A stretch of DNA of 64,000 nt from Paenibacillus sp. N3.4 (GCF_008017805.1 NZ_VRTT01000004.1:62001-126000), one strand, 5' to 3'. Counted from the first letter of the stretch, positions 27,892 to 39,017 are shown. Numbers and translations: made by a program. The notes: generated by a model from the letters alone, not told the origin.

Positions 27892-29448
27892 ATGAGTCTT
27901 TTGACAGTTGAAGATTTAAGCCATAGCTTTGGGGATCGTACGTTATTTAAAAATGTGTCTTTCCGACTTCTCGCTGGTGAGCGTGTCGGTATTGTTGGAG
28001 CGAATGGCGTGGGTAAATCCACGATGATGAATATATTGACCGGAAAGCTTCTGAAGGATACGGGTAAAGTCGAATGGACGCCGCGCGTTCATTATGGTTA
28101 TCTGGATCAGCATTCTGTCCTGACGCCAGGCAAAACAATTCGCGATATTCTTCGCGATGCTTTCTTGCCTTTATATGAAGAGGAAAAAGAAATGATGGCC
28201 ATTACGGATAAAATGGCTGATGCAACACCTGAAGAGTTGGACGTATTGCTAGAACAAATGGGCGAGATTCAAGAGCGTTTGGAAATCGGCGGATTTTATA
28301 TGTTGGACGTGAAAGTCGAAGAGATGGGGAACGGACTTGGTCTTAATGCGATAGGTTTGGACCGTGACGTGTCTTCCTTAAGCGGTGGGCAGCGGACGAA
28401 GGTTCTTCTGGCTAAGCTGCTTTTGGAGAAACCGACCGTACTGTTATTGGATGAGCCTACGAACTATTTGGACGTTGAGCATATCGAATGGCTGAAAATA
28501 TATTTAAAAGACTATCCGTTTGCCTTCATGCTTATTTCCCATGATACGGAATTTATGAATGAAGTCGTTAACGTGGTCTATCACTTGGAATTTACGAAGC
28601 TTACTCGCTATACAGCAAACTATGAGAAGTTCCTGGACATGGCTGAGATGAATAAAACGCAGCATATTGATGCTTACGAGAAGCAGCAAGAATTTATTAA
28701 GCAGCAGGAGGATTTCATTCAGCGCAATAAAGCTCGCTATTCGACATCAGGGCGCGCGAAGAGTCGTCAGAAGCAGCTTGAGAAAATTGAGCGTATTGAC
28801 CGTCCTGAAACGGCTATGAAACCTTCTTTCGTATTTAAAGAAAGCCGTTCTAGCGGAAGAATTGTGTTTGAAGCGGAAAATATGGAAATTGGTTATGACC
28901 GTCCGCTTCTTCCGACTATGAACGTGACGATCGAGCGTGGGGAGAAAATCGCGATTGTAGGTTGTAACGGTGTTGGTAAATCAACACTGCTCAAAACGAT
29001 TCTTGGCAAGATCGAGGCCTACAGTGGCAAAACATATCGCGGTGATTTCTTGTTTCCAGCATATTTCGAACAAGAGGTCAAAGCACCTAATATGACGCCA
29101 ATTGATGATGTTTGGAATGAATTCTCAAGCATGAATCAGAATGAGGTCAGAGGTGCATTGGCACGCTGTGGCTTGAAAAACGAGCATATCACTCGTTCCA
29201 TGAATATGCTTAGCGGGGGCGAGCAGGCAAAAGTTCGTCTTTGCAAACTGTTGATGAGAGAAAGTAACTGGCTGCTGTTTGATGAGCCGACGAACCATTT
29301 GGACGTCGTAGCCAAAGAAGAATTGCAGAGAGCTTTAAAAGAGTACAAAGGAACTGTATTGCTCGTTTGTCACGAACCGGAATTTTATGAAGGTTGGGTC
29401 ACGAGAGTTTGGGATGTTGAAGAATGGTCATCTAAAGTAGCCAAATAG
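27892..29448 (+). CDS. ABC-F family ATPase 1 (YfmM-like)
   Basis: A 518-residue duplicated-ABC protein without membrane segments, so of the translation-associated ABC-F class. Domain 1 has Walker A GANGVGKST and signature LSGGQRTKV with [11 protein letters not shown]; domain 2 has GCNGVGKST, LSGGEQAKV and [10 protein letters not shown]. Between them is a charged linker (about 230-310, KQQEFIKQQEDFIQRNKARYS) corresponding to the P-site tRNA interaction motif. Length and sequence style match B. subtilis YfmM. It is followed 14 bases later by a Dabb gene. Confidence 0.9.
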   Translation: MSLLTVEDLSHSFGDRTLFKNVSFRLLAGERVGIVGANGVGKSTMMNILTGKLLKDTGKVEWTPRVHYGYLDQHSVLTPGKTIRDILRDAFLPLYEEEKEMMAITDKMADATPEELDVLLEQMGEIQERLEIGGFYMLDVKVEEMGNGLGLNAIGLDRDVSSLSGGQRTKVLLAKLLLEKPTVLLLDEPTNYLDVEHIEWLKIYLKDYPFAFMLISHDTEFMNEVVNVVYHLEFTKLTRYTANYEKFLDMAEMNKTQHIDAYEKQQEFIKQQEDFIQRNKARYSTSGRAKSRQKQLEKIERIDRPETAMKPSFVFKESRSSGRIVFEAENMEIGYDRPLLPTMNVTIERGEKIAIVGCNGVGKSTLLKTILGKIEAYSGKTYRGDFLFPAYFEQEVKAPNMTPIDDVWNEFSSMNQNEVRGALARCGLKNEHITRSMNMLSGGEQAKVRLCKLLMRESNWLLFDEPTNHLDVVAKEELQRALKEYKGTVLLVCHEPEFYEGWVTRVWDVEEWSSKVAK

Positions 29449-29461
29449 GAGGAATTCATAC

Positions 29462-29752
29462 ATGTTAACTCATGTCGTATTTTTTAAACTTAAAGATCGC
29501 AGTCCTGAAGCTGTGCAGGTGACTAAAGCAGTATTAATCAATATGGAAGGTAAGATCCCGGTTTTACGGCATATTGAAGTAGGGACAGATATCTTACATC
29601 TCGAGCGTTCCTATGATATTGTTTTAATTACAAAGTTTGATTCACTAGACGATTTGAAGGTATATGACACTCATCCTTTGCATGAAGAAGTAAAGAAACA
29701 TATGAAGACAGTCCTTGACGGAACATCGATCTGTGTAGATTTTGAAAGCTAA
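29462..29752 (+). CDS. Dabb (stress-responsive A/B barrel) family protein
   Basis: A 96-residue dimeric alpha/beta-barrel protein: LTHVVFFKLKDRSPEAV at the start, then IEVGTDILHLERSYDIVLITKF, HPLHEEVKKHM and a final CVDFES strand, the standard Dabb layout. No catalytic residues can be assigned. AGGAGG lies upstream of the ATG, and the gene sits directly behind the first ABC-F gene, so they are likely cotranscribed. Confidence 0.88.
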   Translation: MLTHVVFFKLKDRSPEAVQVTKAVLINMEGKIPVLRHIEVGTDILHLERSYDIVLITKFDSLDDLKVYDTHPLHEEVKKHMKTVLDGTSICVDFES

Positions 29753-29773
29753 TCTAGTTTGATAAACATTGTG

Positions 29774-29857
29774 AAACAGTGTAGTATCCTTAGGAGAGGC
29801 TAGGGGGTGAATTCGTCACCAGCTAGTCGATAGTTTTCCTAGGCTGCACTGTTTTTT
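29774..29857 (+). other. Long imperfect hairpin ending in T-run (structured terminator or RNA element)
   Basis: AAACAGTG pairs with CACTGTTT at the outer ends. Inside, CCTTAGGA pairs with TCCTAGG, GGCTAG with CTAGTC, and GGTGA with TCACC around ATTCG. The whole element is about 80 bases and is followed by TTTTTTG. It is longer and more articulated than a usual terminator and could be a terminator, a small structured RNA or a miniature inverted-repeat insertion. Confidence 0.55.
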
Positions 29858-29903
29858 GTGTGTTAGGAGTTAGTTATATCTTAAATAAAAGGGAGGAATC
29901 CCG

Positions 29904-30953
29904 TTGAAGAACAAGCTGAATCAAGCTTATATGACGGACATACTCGATTTACTGCTGCGGACTCCAAGCCCAACAGGGTACACCCATCACATTATGCAGA
30001 AGGTGCAGGCTGAAGTGGTCAAGCTTGGATATGAACTGGCTTTTACGAATAAAGGCTGCGGTATTGTCACGATACCGGGCGTTAAAAGCGATCGTGTCAT
30101 AGGCATATCCGCACATGTGGATACGTTAGGCGCGATGGTTCGTTCGATCAAAGAGAATGGCACATTGAAAATCACCTCATTAGGCGGTTTTATGATGGGA
30201 GCCATTGAAAATGAATATGTGCAAATTCATACACGGGATGAGCGTATTTATGATGGCACGATTTTAACCTCACGGCCATCTGTGCATGTGTATGAAGATG
30301 CCAGAGAATTTAAACGTGATGAAGCCAACATGGAAGTGCGAATCGATGAGATTGTGAAGTCAAAAAAAGATGTTCAAGCGCTTGGTATACGGGTAGGCGA
30401 TTATATCTCCTTTGATCCGCGTGTTCAAATCAAAGATAATGGCTTTGTGAAGTCGCGTCATTTGGATGATAAAGCAAGTGTGGCTTCCTTGTTCGGGCTT
30501 CTCCGGTTATTGAAAGATGTGAACTTGAAGCCATCCTATACGGTAAAAGTATTCTTTTCTAATTATGAAGAGGTGGGTCACGGTTCTTCATTCATTCCGG
30601 ATGATATTACTGAGTTTATTGCCGTAGATATGGGCGCGCTTGGTGATGATTTGAGCGGGAGCGAACGTGATGTTTCGATTTGCGCAAAAGATTCCTCTGG
30701 ACCTTACGATTATCAGATGACATCGAAAATGATAGAACTTGCTGAAAAACTAGAAATTGGATATGCGGTGGATATATTTCCGCGATACAGCTCGGATGCA
30801 TCTGCTGCACTTAGAGGCGGGCGTGATATTCGCGCCGCATTGGTAGGTCCTGGCGTTCATGCGTCACATAGTATGGAGAGAACACATATGGATGCTGTTA
30901 GTCATACAGCAGCGCTTCTTGCCGCATATGTCATGGAGCCTGCTGAAGCATGA
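29904..30953 (+). CDS. M42 family metallopeptidase
   Basis: A 349-residue cytoplasmic zinc aminopeptidase of the M42 (TET-like/endoglucanase M) family. Metal-binding and catalytic segments are SAHVDTLG, SRHLDDKAS (bridging Asp), NYEEVGHGSS (Glu base and ligand), AVDMGALGDD and the final GVHASHSMERTH histidine. GGGAGGA precedes a TTG start. The stop overlaps the next ABC-F start (ATGA), so the two genes are translationally coupled. Confidence 0.9.
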   Translation: MKNKLNQAYMTDILDLLLRTPSPTGYTHHIMQKVQAEVVKLGYELAFTNKGCGIVTIPGVKSDRVIGISAHVDTLGAMVRSIKENGTLKITSLGGFMMGAIENEYVQIHTRDERIYDGTILTSRPSVHVYEDAREFKRDEANMEVRIDEIVKSKKDVQALGIRVGDYISFDPRVQIKDNGFVKSRHLDDKASVASLFGLLRLLKDVNLKPSYTVKVFFSNYEEVGHGSSFIPDDITEFIAVDMGALGDDLSGSERDVSICAKDSSGPYDYQMTSKMIELAEKLEIGYAVDIFPRYSSDASAALRGGRDIRAALVGPGVHASHSMERTHMDAVSHTAALLAAYVMEPAEA

Positions 30954-32935
30954 ATATACTTAGCGCAGTCGGTGTAACCAAAACATATGGCGAGAAAATA
31001 TTGTTCGATCAAATTTCGTTCACGGTGAACGAGAAGCAGCGCATCGGGCTTATTGGCGTGAACGGGACAGGGAAATCCACGCTGCTGAAGCTGCTGGCGG
31101 GGCTGGAAACAGCGGATAGCGGCAAGCTTGTGCATGCTAACCATTTCCGTGTGGAATACTTGCCGCAGAACCCGGAGTTCGATCCGAACTCCACGGTTCT
31201 GGAGCAAGTATTCCACGGCGACACGCCGCTCATGAAGGCGCTTCGCGACTATGAGCTTGCCCTTACCGAGTTGGAGTTAGATGCCTCCAACGAGAAGAAA
31301 CAGACGCGACTCTACAATGCCCAGTCGCGAATGGATGAGCAGGGTGCTTGGGAAGCCAGCACCCTCGCCAAAACAGTGCTGACGAAGCTAGGCATCAGCG
31401 ATTTCGACAAGCCCGTCGGCCAGCTATCCGGCGGTCAACGCAAACGCGTCGCAATGGCTCGCGTGCTCATACAATCCGCCGACCTGCTCATCCTGGATGA
31501 GCCGACGAACCATATTGATAACGAGACTGCGATATGGCTCGAGGAATTCCTAAGCAAATGGCGCGGAGCCTTGCTGCTCGTTACCCATGATCGATACTTC
31601 CTGGAGCGTGTAACGAACCGCATCCTGGAGCTGGATCGTGGAAAGATTTATAGCTACGAGGGCAACTATGAGGCGTTCCTCGAGAAGAAAGCGGAGCGGA
31701 TGGATTCCGAAGCCGCCAGCGAAGACAAGCGGCAAAATTTACTTCGCCGCGAGCTTGCTTGGTTGCGTCGCGGCGCGAAAGCCCGAACGACCAAACAAAA
31801 GGCGCGCATTAATCGCGCCGAGGAGCTAAGGGATCGCAAGGTTGACGGTCCCGGGGATAAGCTTGACATGGCGCTGGCGGGAAGCCGTCTGGGCAAGAAG
31901 GTGATGGAGCTGGAAGCGATCTCCAAAGCTTACCCTGGCGGGAAGCCGCTTCTGAAGGACTTCAGCTACATTGTGATGCCGAATGATCGTCTTGGCATTA
32001 TTGGCCCGAACGGCAGCGGCAAATCGACGCTGCTGAATATGCTCGCTGGGCGCTTGCAGCCCGACAGCGGGACCATCGAGACGGGCCAAACCGTGAAATT
32101 GGCCTACTATACGCAAGAAAATGTTGAGATGGATGAAAAAATGCGTGTCATTGACTATGTGAAAGAAGCCGCGGAGCAAATACGCACATCCGATGGGGAA
32201 TTTATCTCGGCTTCGCAAATGCTGGAACGTTTTCTGTTCTCGCCAACGCTGCAATGGTCGCCAATCGGTAAGTTATCCGGTGGGGAAAGACGCAGACTTT
32301 ATTTGCTTAGGACGCTAATGGGCGAACCCAATGTCCTGCTTCTTGATGAACCAACGAACGATTTGGACATCCAAACGTTGACGATATTGGAAGATTATTT
32401 GGATCAATTTCCGGGAGCCGTTATAACTGTTTCTCATGATCGGTACTTTTTGGATCGCACCGTAACCCATTTATTCGCTTTTACTGGGGAGGGTTTCATA
32501 GAACCATTCATCGGTAATTACTCTGATTATTTGGAAGAGAAACGAGAACAGGCTGACGCAGATCAAGCGCGTAAAGAAAGTTTACGCAGCGCGTCTGCGG
32601 CGAAGCCAAATACAAGTGCAGCATCCAGTATTTCGGCGCCAATGAATAACAATACCGGGACAGCAACCAGCTCCAATACTACGAATCGTCCCAAGAAGCT
32701 AACCTTCAAAGAGCAAAAAGAATGGGATGAAATCGAGAACACGATCGCCTCGCTGGAAGACAAAGCCGATAGCTTGAAAAAACAAATTGAAGTCGCAGGT
32801 AGTGACTTTGATAAAGTCAGAGATTTGTATGAAGAACAGCAGCAAACGGCAGCGGATTTGGAAGTGGCTATGGAAAGATGGACTTATTTATCGGAGTTGG
32901 TAGAAGAAATAGAGAGAAATAAGGAGAGACTTTAA
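30950..32935 (+). CDS. ABC-F family ATPase 2 (Uup/YfmR-like)
   Basis: A 661-residue ABC-F protein with two ABC domains ([29 protein letters not shown]; then [29 protein letters not shown]). A C-terminal Ser/Ala/Thr/Asn-rich linker (about 540-585) leads to a terminal coiled coil (EQKEWDEIENTIASLEDKADSL), as in Uup and YfmR. Uup/YfmR-type proteins act on ribosomes stalled or mis-engaged during elongation. The middle of the gene is markedly GC-rich compared with its neighbours. Confidence 0.92.
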   Translation: MNILSAVGVTKTYGEKILFDQISFTVNEKQRIGLIGVNGTGKSTLLKLLAGLETADSGKLVHANHFRVEYLPQNPEFDPNSTVLEQVFHGDTPLMKALRDYELALTELELDASNEKKQTRLYNAQSRMDEQGAWEASTLAKTVLTKLGISDFDKPVGQLSGGQRKRVAMARVLIQSADLLILDEPTNHIDNETAIWLEEFLSKWRGALLLVTHDRYFLERVTNRILELDRGKIYSYEGNYEAFLEKKAERMDSEAASEDKRQNLLRRELAWLRRGAKARTTKQKARINRAEELRDRKVDGPGDKLDMALAGSRLGKKVMELEAISKAYPGGKPLLKDFSYIVMPNDRLGIIGPNGSGKSTLLNMLAGRLQPDSGTIETGQTVKLAYYTQENVEMDEKMRVIDYVKEAAEQIRTSDGEFISASQMLERFLFSPTLQWSPIGKLSGGERRRLYLLRTLMGEPNVLLLDEPTNDLDIQTLTILEDYLDQFPGAVITVSHDRYFLDRTVTHLFAFTGEGFIEPFIGNYSDYLEEKREQADADQARKESLRSASAAKPNTSAASSISAPMNNNTGTATSSNTTNRPKKLTFKEQKEWDEIENTIASLEDKADSLKKQIEVAGSDFDKVRDLYEEQQQTAADLEVAMERWTYLSELVEEIERNKERL

Positions 32936-32994
32936 ACTTCGAATAAAGATCTCTATATGGTATGATAGACTCAAACTAAAACAAAGGCAGGTAA

Positions 32995-34617
<1,623 letters not shown>

Positions 34618-34633
34618 GCAGGTTCACAATAGC

Positions 34634-34670
34634 AAAGAGCCCTGACATTGAAACTCATCAGGGCTCTTTT
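34634..34670 (+). terminator. Bidirectional intrinsic terminator after ABC-F 3
   Basis: AAAGAGCCCTGA pairs with TCAGGGCTCTTT around a 12-base loop, followed by TTTT; the opposite arm serves the convergent small basic gene. Confidence 0.85.
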
Positions 34671-34688
34671 GCCTATCAAAAATAGGAT

Positions 34689-34901
34689 CTAGCTGCCGCC
34701 AGTACGACGACGTTGATTGTTTACTTTTTTGGTCATTTGGCTTTTACCGCTTTGGTTAAAGCCACCGCTTTGTTGAGGATTTGCTTTTTGAGCGGCTTGG
34801 TCTGCTTTCTTTTGGGCAAGTTTTTGTTTAATGGCATCAGCTAAACTTACTTTTTTGAGACCTTCTTGTTGAACCTGTTGATCTTCAGGCTTGTCTGACA
34901 T
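34689..34901 (-). CDS. Small basic hydrophilic protein
   Basis: A 70-residue protein of low complexity: an acidic-Gln N-terminus (MSDKPEDQQVQQEG), a central helix (KVSLADAIKQKLAQKKADQAAQKA), then a Gly/Ser/Gln-rich segment and a basic end NNQRRRTGGS. No family recognised. The start follows AAGAAGGTG by six bases; an open extension to 34991 is unsupported. Such basic tails often bind nucleic acid, but this is only compositional. Confidence 0.6.
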   Translation of the reverse strand: MSDKPEDQQVQQEGLKKVSLADAIKQKLAQKKADQAAQKANPQQSGGFNQSGKSQMTKKVNNQRRRTGGS

Positions 34902-34974
34902 AGGGAACACCTTCTTTACGTGATATAACTTTAGTATAATCGAATCAAAGGAAAGATGAAAGAAGGTATGGTAG

Positions 34975-35490
34975 ATGTTTGATCCAACCATTTATGATAA
35001 TGTAAAGGTCGTGCTCGAAGGAGCTGTCTACGACTTGGATTTGGATGGAGAAATCCTGATTACTCGTCGAGAGGATTTGGTGGATTTATCAGCGATGTCT
35101 CGGACCTATGCGATTGAATTTGTTCGCAAAGTTGATTTTCCAAGCAAGGCAGAAATTCACTTGTATGTGCATCTAAGCGATTTGGCAGCAGAAATATTGG
35201 AGAATCCATCAGCCAAACCCGGCTGTACGCTTTCTGTTAAGTTCTATACGGAAGTGAAGGAGCCTGAATTAGATTGCAAACGCATTGCGGAGGAGTTGAG
35301 CGTAATCTGGGAGTATCGTCCACTCATAACCCAGGTGCTCTCGTATGAATATGGTGTTACACCAATAACGTATCAGAATGTAATCACCATTTCCTTTGGA
35401 CGTAAAATTGATGAAAGTCAAATCGATGATTTTCCTCATCTGATTGATTCTGCGCTAAAAAGCTTGGCTTGGTTAGATGAAAGGGGGTAG
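34975..35490 (+). CDS. Conserved-looking protein of unknown function
   Basis: A 171-residue soluble protein, not recognised. It is acidic, with alternating strands and helices (VKVVLEGAVYDLDLDGEILITRREDLVDLS ... RTYAIEFVRKVDF ... ITISFGRKIDE) and no signal peptide, membrane segment or catalytic motif. The first 17 bases of its frame overlap the unsupported upstream extension of the divergent small gene. It is followed four bases later by the thioredoxin-like gene and is probably cotranscribed with it. Confidence 0.65.
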   Translation: MFDPTIYDNVKVVLEGAVYDLDLDGEILITRREDLVDLSAMSRTYAIEFVRKVDFPSKAEIHLYVHLSDLAAEILENPSAKPGCTLSVKFYTEVKEPELDCKRIAEELSVIWEYRPLITQVLSYEYGVTPITYQNVITISFGRKIDESQIDDFPHLIDSALKSLAWLDERG

Positions 35491-35494
35491 TCAT

Positions 35495-35815
35495 ATGCAG
35501 GAATTAACCCAACAAGAGCTGTTGACCCGAGCCAACGATTCATCATTAGCGCCATTTGCCTTATTTTTGTATACGCCTTTTTGTGGGACATGCAAAGTGA
35601 CCGAACAAATGCTGGATGTGATCATGGAGATGCAGCCGACTATGCCACTGATAAAAAGTAATATAAATTTTCTGCCACAAATCAGTCGTGACTGGCAAAT
35701 CACAAGTGTTCCGTGTATAGTCATCTTTGAGCAAGAAAAAGAGAAGCAATTTTTGTATCGCATGCAATCGGTAGGGGATTTATATCAACATTTGAAGCCA
35801 CTGCTTCCGAAGTAA
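35495..35815 (+). CDS. Thioredoxin-like protein
   Basis: A 106-residue thioredoxin-fold protein with redox motif CGTC in LYTPFCGTCKVTEQML and the cis-proline region ITSVPCIVIFEQ. The extra cysteine beside the cis-proline (VPC) is unusual for thioredoxin. YusE-like thioredoxins of Bacillus have similar size and TPxCGTC motif; equivalence is not proven. AAAGGGGG is eight bases before the ATG. Confidence 0.85.
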   Translation: MQELTQQELLTRANDSSLAPFALFLYTPFCGTCKVTEQMLDVIMEMQPTMPLIKSNINFLPQISRDWQITSVPCIVIFEQEKEKQFLYRMQSVGDLYQHLKPLLPK

Positions 35816-35842
35816 ATTAAATAAGAGTGGAGTTGTTGTAAG

Positions 35843-36232
35843 ATGAGTGATTTTCAAGTAGGAGATCGCGTTACGGCTGAATATAAAACTGGGGCTTACT
35901 ATGGTGAAATTGTTGAATTGACCAGCTCAATGAAAGCAGCGGTTCGGATTTTGGCTGTTAAGGAGCATCCGACACAGGGGGATTTACATCATCCAATGGA
36001 TCCGAGTGTGCCGTTCTTTCATCAACGACGAGCCTTATCGTTTCAAGAGATCGCATTAATGCCTGTTTCGACAATCCGTCCCTTTGGAGGGGTGATTCCC
36101 GAGTATCCCGATTCCCTGAAGAGAGCGCTATTGTCACAAATCAGTAAGTTGACGGAGATGGAAGCATGGGCTCGACGCTCTCTGCAGGAGCTAAATCAGC
36201 TTAATGTGGAATATTTTGGGGATTCCAATTAA
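35843..36232 (+). CDS. kapB: KapB-like kinase-associated protein
   Basis: A 129-residue soluble protein matching KapB, the factor needed with sensor kinase KinB for sporulation phosphorelay input in B. subtilis. Recognisable are VGDRVTAEYKTGAYYGEIVEL (an SH3-like barrel), AVRILAVKEHPTQGDLHHP and VPFFHQRRALSFQEIALMP, with a helical tail. In B. subtilis kapB follows kinB; no kinase gene is nearby here. The last four bases overlap the convergent gene at 36229. Confidence 0.85.
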   Translation: MSDFQVGDRVTAEYKTGAYYGEIVELTSSMKAAVRILAVKEHPTQGDLHHPMDPSVPFFHQRRALSFQEIALMPVSTIRPFGGVIPEYPDSLKRALLSQISKLTEMEAWARRSLQELNQLNVEYFGDSN

Positions 36233-36450
36233 GAAACTTCTAAATACAATTTTGTGCCATCATTATATTTAAAAATGGCTACATCGCCAATGATCTCGAT
36301 CATCGAGATCATTTTTAATTTTTTGCGAAATTCAAAGTGAAGCTCAAGTTCCTTGAGCTTGCTCGAGAGTAAATCCATGTGTGAAAGTCTATGTGTGTAA
36401 TTAAGGACGGGAATGGATTTATTTTTGAATTTAATGGTTATTGCTTGCAT
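36229..36450 (-). CDS. Small protein of unknown function
   Basis: A 73-residue protein with a beta-rich N-terminus (MQAITIKFKNKSIPVLNY), a charged helix (LSSKLKELELHFEFRKKLKMISM) and a final IGDVAIFKYNDGTKLYLEVS strand pair. No family recognised. The ATG at 36450 follows AAAGGAG by eight bases, while a GTG at 36459 lies within that site. It is convergent with kapB, overlapping by four bases. Confidence 0.55.
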   Translation of the reverse strand: MQAITIKFKNKSIPVLNYTHRLSHMDLLSSKLKELELHFEFRKKLKMISMIEIIGDVAIFKYNDGTKLYLEVS

Positions 36451-36685
36451 GTGAATCACTCCTTTGATTAAGGATACATTTCAAATGTTAGATATGTTTG
36501 AGTCAAATTATTAGAAAAGTTTTAGTATCTCATTATATGTAAAGAACTGCCCTTTGTGGGCTAGTTCCGTAAAGATTAATTACAGGAACTGGTTGCTCCT
36601 ACTTTTCGTTCAGCTATTGCGAGGATGGTTTCTCACATTTATAATAAGAAAGATTGCAAGCCAACAACTTTCGGAGGTATGTAAA

Positions 36686-37761
36686 ATGACAACGGGAAAA
36701 CCCATTCGAATAGGCATCATAGGTTCCGGTAATATCGGGAATGTACATATGGAAGTTCTTAAGCAAATACCGGAGGCGCAGGTCGCGGCCGTTACTGACG
36801 CTTACTTGCCGCTAGCAGAAGCAAGGGCTAAAGAACATCAGATTGAACGCGTATATGAGACGACGGACAAGCTGTTAGCCGATCATTCCATTGATGCGGT
36901 TATCATCGCGGTATCCAATGAATGGCATGCGCCTATCGCTGTGCAGGCATTAAATGCCGGTAAGCATGTCATGTTAGAAAAGCCAATGGCGCTTAATTTG
37001 GAGTCTGCCAAAGAAATTGTCGCTGCAGAACGCAAAGCAGGAAAAGTATTAATGATTCCTCATCAGCTTCGATGGGAAGCCCTCTCGATGTCTGTGAAAC
37101 AACAGGTAGAAAAAGGTGCACTAGGGCACATTTATCATGCAAAGCTGGCTGGCTGAGACGCAAAGGGATTCCTGGCTGGGGGACTTGGTTTACGCAAATG
37201 GGGAAATCAGGCGGGGGTCCGCTTATTGATCTTGGGGTTCACATGTTGGATTTATCGCTTTATTTGATGGGCAATCCAAAACCAGTGTCTGTTTATGGAG
37301 CTACGTATGCTGAATTCGGACCACGCAAGAAAGGGATAGGTACCTGGGGCGCTCCCAATTGGAATGGTCACTATGATGTGGAAGATCTGGCTACTGCTTT
37401 GATCAAGTTTGATAATGGAGCCACGCTTTCATTAGACGTAAGCTGGGCGGCCCTAATCGAAACGGATAACCAGCCCTACGTGCAGCTTCTAGGATCGGAA
37501 GGCGGAGCTTCCATCCGCGGGACAAAAGGGAAATTGTTCGCTGAAATGTTCGACCGTGAAGCGGATGTGGATATTACAATTCCTGAGTTTGATGAGGGGC
37601 CGCGCGTAAGAATGGCCAGACACTTTCTAGCCTGTATCGAAGGTGGCGTTCAGCCTATTACTTCAGTCATGACTGGCTATACGAATAATCTGATTCTGGA
37701 CGCGATTTACCGTTCATCGCAAACAGGACATGAAGTTGAATTGAACTGGGACATCGAGTAG
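36686..37761 (+). pseudogene. Gfo/Idh/MocA-family oxidoreductase, frameshifted
   Basis: An NAD(P)-dependent sugar or inositol dehydrogenase-like protein. Rossmann motif GSGNIGNVHMEVL is near residue 12, the catalytic-domain signature MLEKPMALN near 95, and the C-terminal substrate domain carries GGGPLIDLGVHMLDLSLYLMG. The first frame stops at 37156 after IYHAKLAG. The continuation GWLRRKGIPGWGTWF is in the frame ending 37761. One G lost at GCAAAGCTGG (about 37142) explains it, restoring HAKAGWLRRKG and about 358 residues. CGGAGGT precedes the ATG. The substrate is unknown. Confidence 0.82.
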
Positions 37762-37777
37762 ACAGGGGATGCCGTAA

Positions 37778-38413
37778 GTGAATTGGGAGTTATTTAGTAT
37801 CATAGGAACGATTGCTTTCGCAGTGAGTGGAGCTATTGTTGCGATGGAAGAGGAATATGATATATTAGGCGTCTATGTGCTTGGGCTTGTGACGGCTTTC
37901 GGAGGCGGTATTATTCGAAATCTATTGATTGGGAAGCCGATCGTGCTGCTGTGGGAACAAGGCGTATACTTCCAAATCGCATTATTTGCGATGACACTTG
38001 TATTCTTTATGCCTGTTCGATTCATCCGGTTATGGAAAACGTGGGAAGCTTTCTTTGATGCCATTGGATTGGCCGCATTCTCCATTCAAGGTGCCCTTTA
38101 CGCAACCAATATGGGACACCCGCTTAGTGCCATTATCGTAGCTGCCGTCTTAACAGGGATTGGCGGAGGGATGGTACGCGATGTCCTCGCTGGTCGCAAA
38201 CCCCTTGTTCTCAAAGATGAAATTTATGCTGTCTGGGGCATGCTGGCAGGCGCTTTAATTGGGCTCGGTTGGACCCAAGGCGTTTGGCAGTTGGCTATTC
38301 TTTTTGCGCTTATCGTAGTACTAAGAATGCTATCTGTATTTTATAAATGGAAACTGCCTAAGCGATCCTTGCGAAATACAATTTCGGAAGCCTCGCATCG
38401 ATCTGAACTTTAA
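37778..38413 (+). CDS. TRIC-type cation channel family membrane protein
   Basis: A 211-residue protein with about seven membrane helices and the internal repeat of the UPF0126/TRIC family. Glycine-rich motifs GGGIIRNLLIG and GGGMVRDVLAG occur at corresponding places in the two halves. Prokaryotic TRIC proteins form homotrimeric monovalent-cation channels. GTG start with AGGGGAT upstream, 16 bases after the oxidoreductase stop. Confidence 0.88.
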   Translation: MNWELFSIIGTIAFAVSGAIVAMEEEYDILGVYVLGLVTAFGGGIIRNLLIGKPIVLLWEQGVYFQIALFAMTLVFFMPVRFIRLWKTWEAFFDAIGLAAFSIQGALYATNMGHPLSAIIVAAVLTGIGGGMVRDVLAGRKPLVLKDEIYAVWGMLAGALIGLGWTQGVWQLAILFALIVVLRMLSVFYKWKLPKRSLRNTISEASHRSEL

Positions 38414-38481
38414 ACTGTCAAGCAGACATAGCATAAACGATGGAGACAGTCGCTTTGCAAACTCTAAGGAGGAGGATTAGG

Positions 38482-38964
38482 ATGGAATCATCATTTTCTC
38501 AGCTACAAAAAATTTCTTCGGAGATGATCGCTTCGCGTATCCAATCTGTGAAGGAATTGCTGCAGACAGAAATGGATATGTATGAGGTATCCAAAGACGT
38601 TGAAACCGGTGAACATTACCTTCATTATGCGTATATGCATCGAGACTTCACGAATACAGGCGAGCCTGAATCGTTTCATTATTTGCTGCCGATAGACAGT
38701 GATGATGTATTAGGCTTTATTTTTGGGGAACAGGGATATGCTTATCCCGAGCATTGGCAAAAAGCCTTTCTTCGTAATGGTCCCGAAGGATTTTATATTT
38801 GGTTCGATCCCTCACACGAAGCTAGACAAATTGAGGATGAGGCGATCGCAGCCGATCTTTTGCAAAAGCTGAAAGCTTTCCGCGAAAATGGCTCAGTCGA
38901 TCCTGAGCAAGTTCGCAAGCTGCTGGAAGAGTTGGATCAGACGGGGAAAAAAGAGGATCAATAA
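38482..38964 (+). CDS. Soluble protein of unknown function
   Basis: A 160-residue acidic protein, not recognised. It begins with an amphipathic helix (QLQKISSEMIASRIQSVKELLQ), has an aromatic-rich central region (HYLHYAYMHRDF, PEHWQKAFLRNGPEGFYIWFD) and ends in a charged helix (DPEQVRKLLEELDQTGKKEDQ). No signal peptide or membrane segment. GGAGGAGG stands before the ATG. A terminator follows at 39018. Confidence 0.65.
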   Translation: MESSFSQLQKISSEMIASRIQSVKELLQTEMDMYEVSKDVETGEHYLHYAYMHRDFTNTGEPESFHYLLPIDSDDVLGFIFGEQGYAYPEHWQKAFLRNGPEGFYIWFDPSHEARQIEDEAIAADLLQKLKAFRENGSVDPEQVRKLLEELDQTGKKEDQ

Positions 38965-39017
38965 GGTTGCTTATGGATTTGTGTCAGGGCAACAGAATGA
39001 GTATTAGGTAAAGTAGG

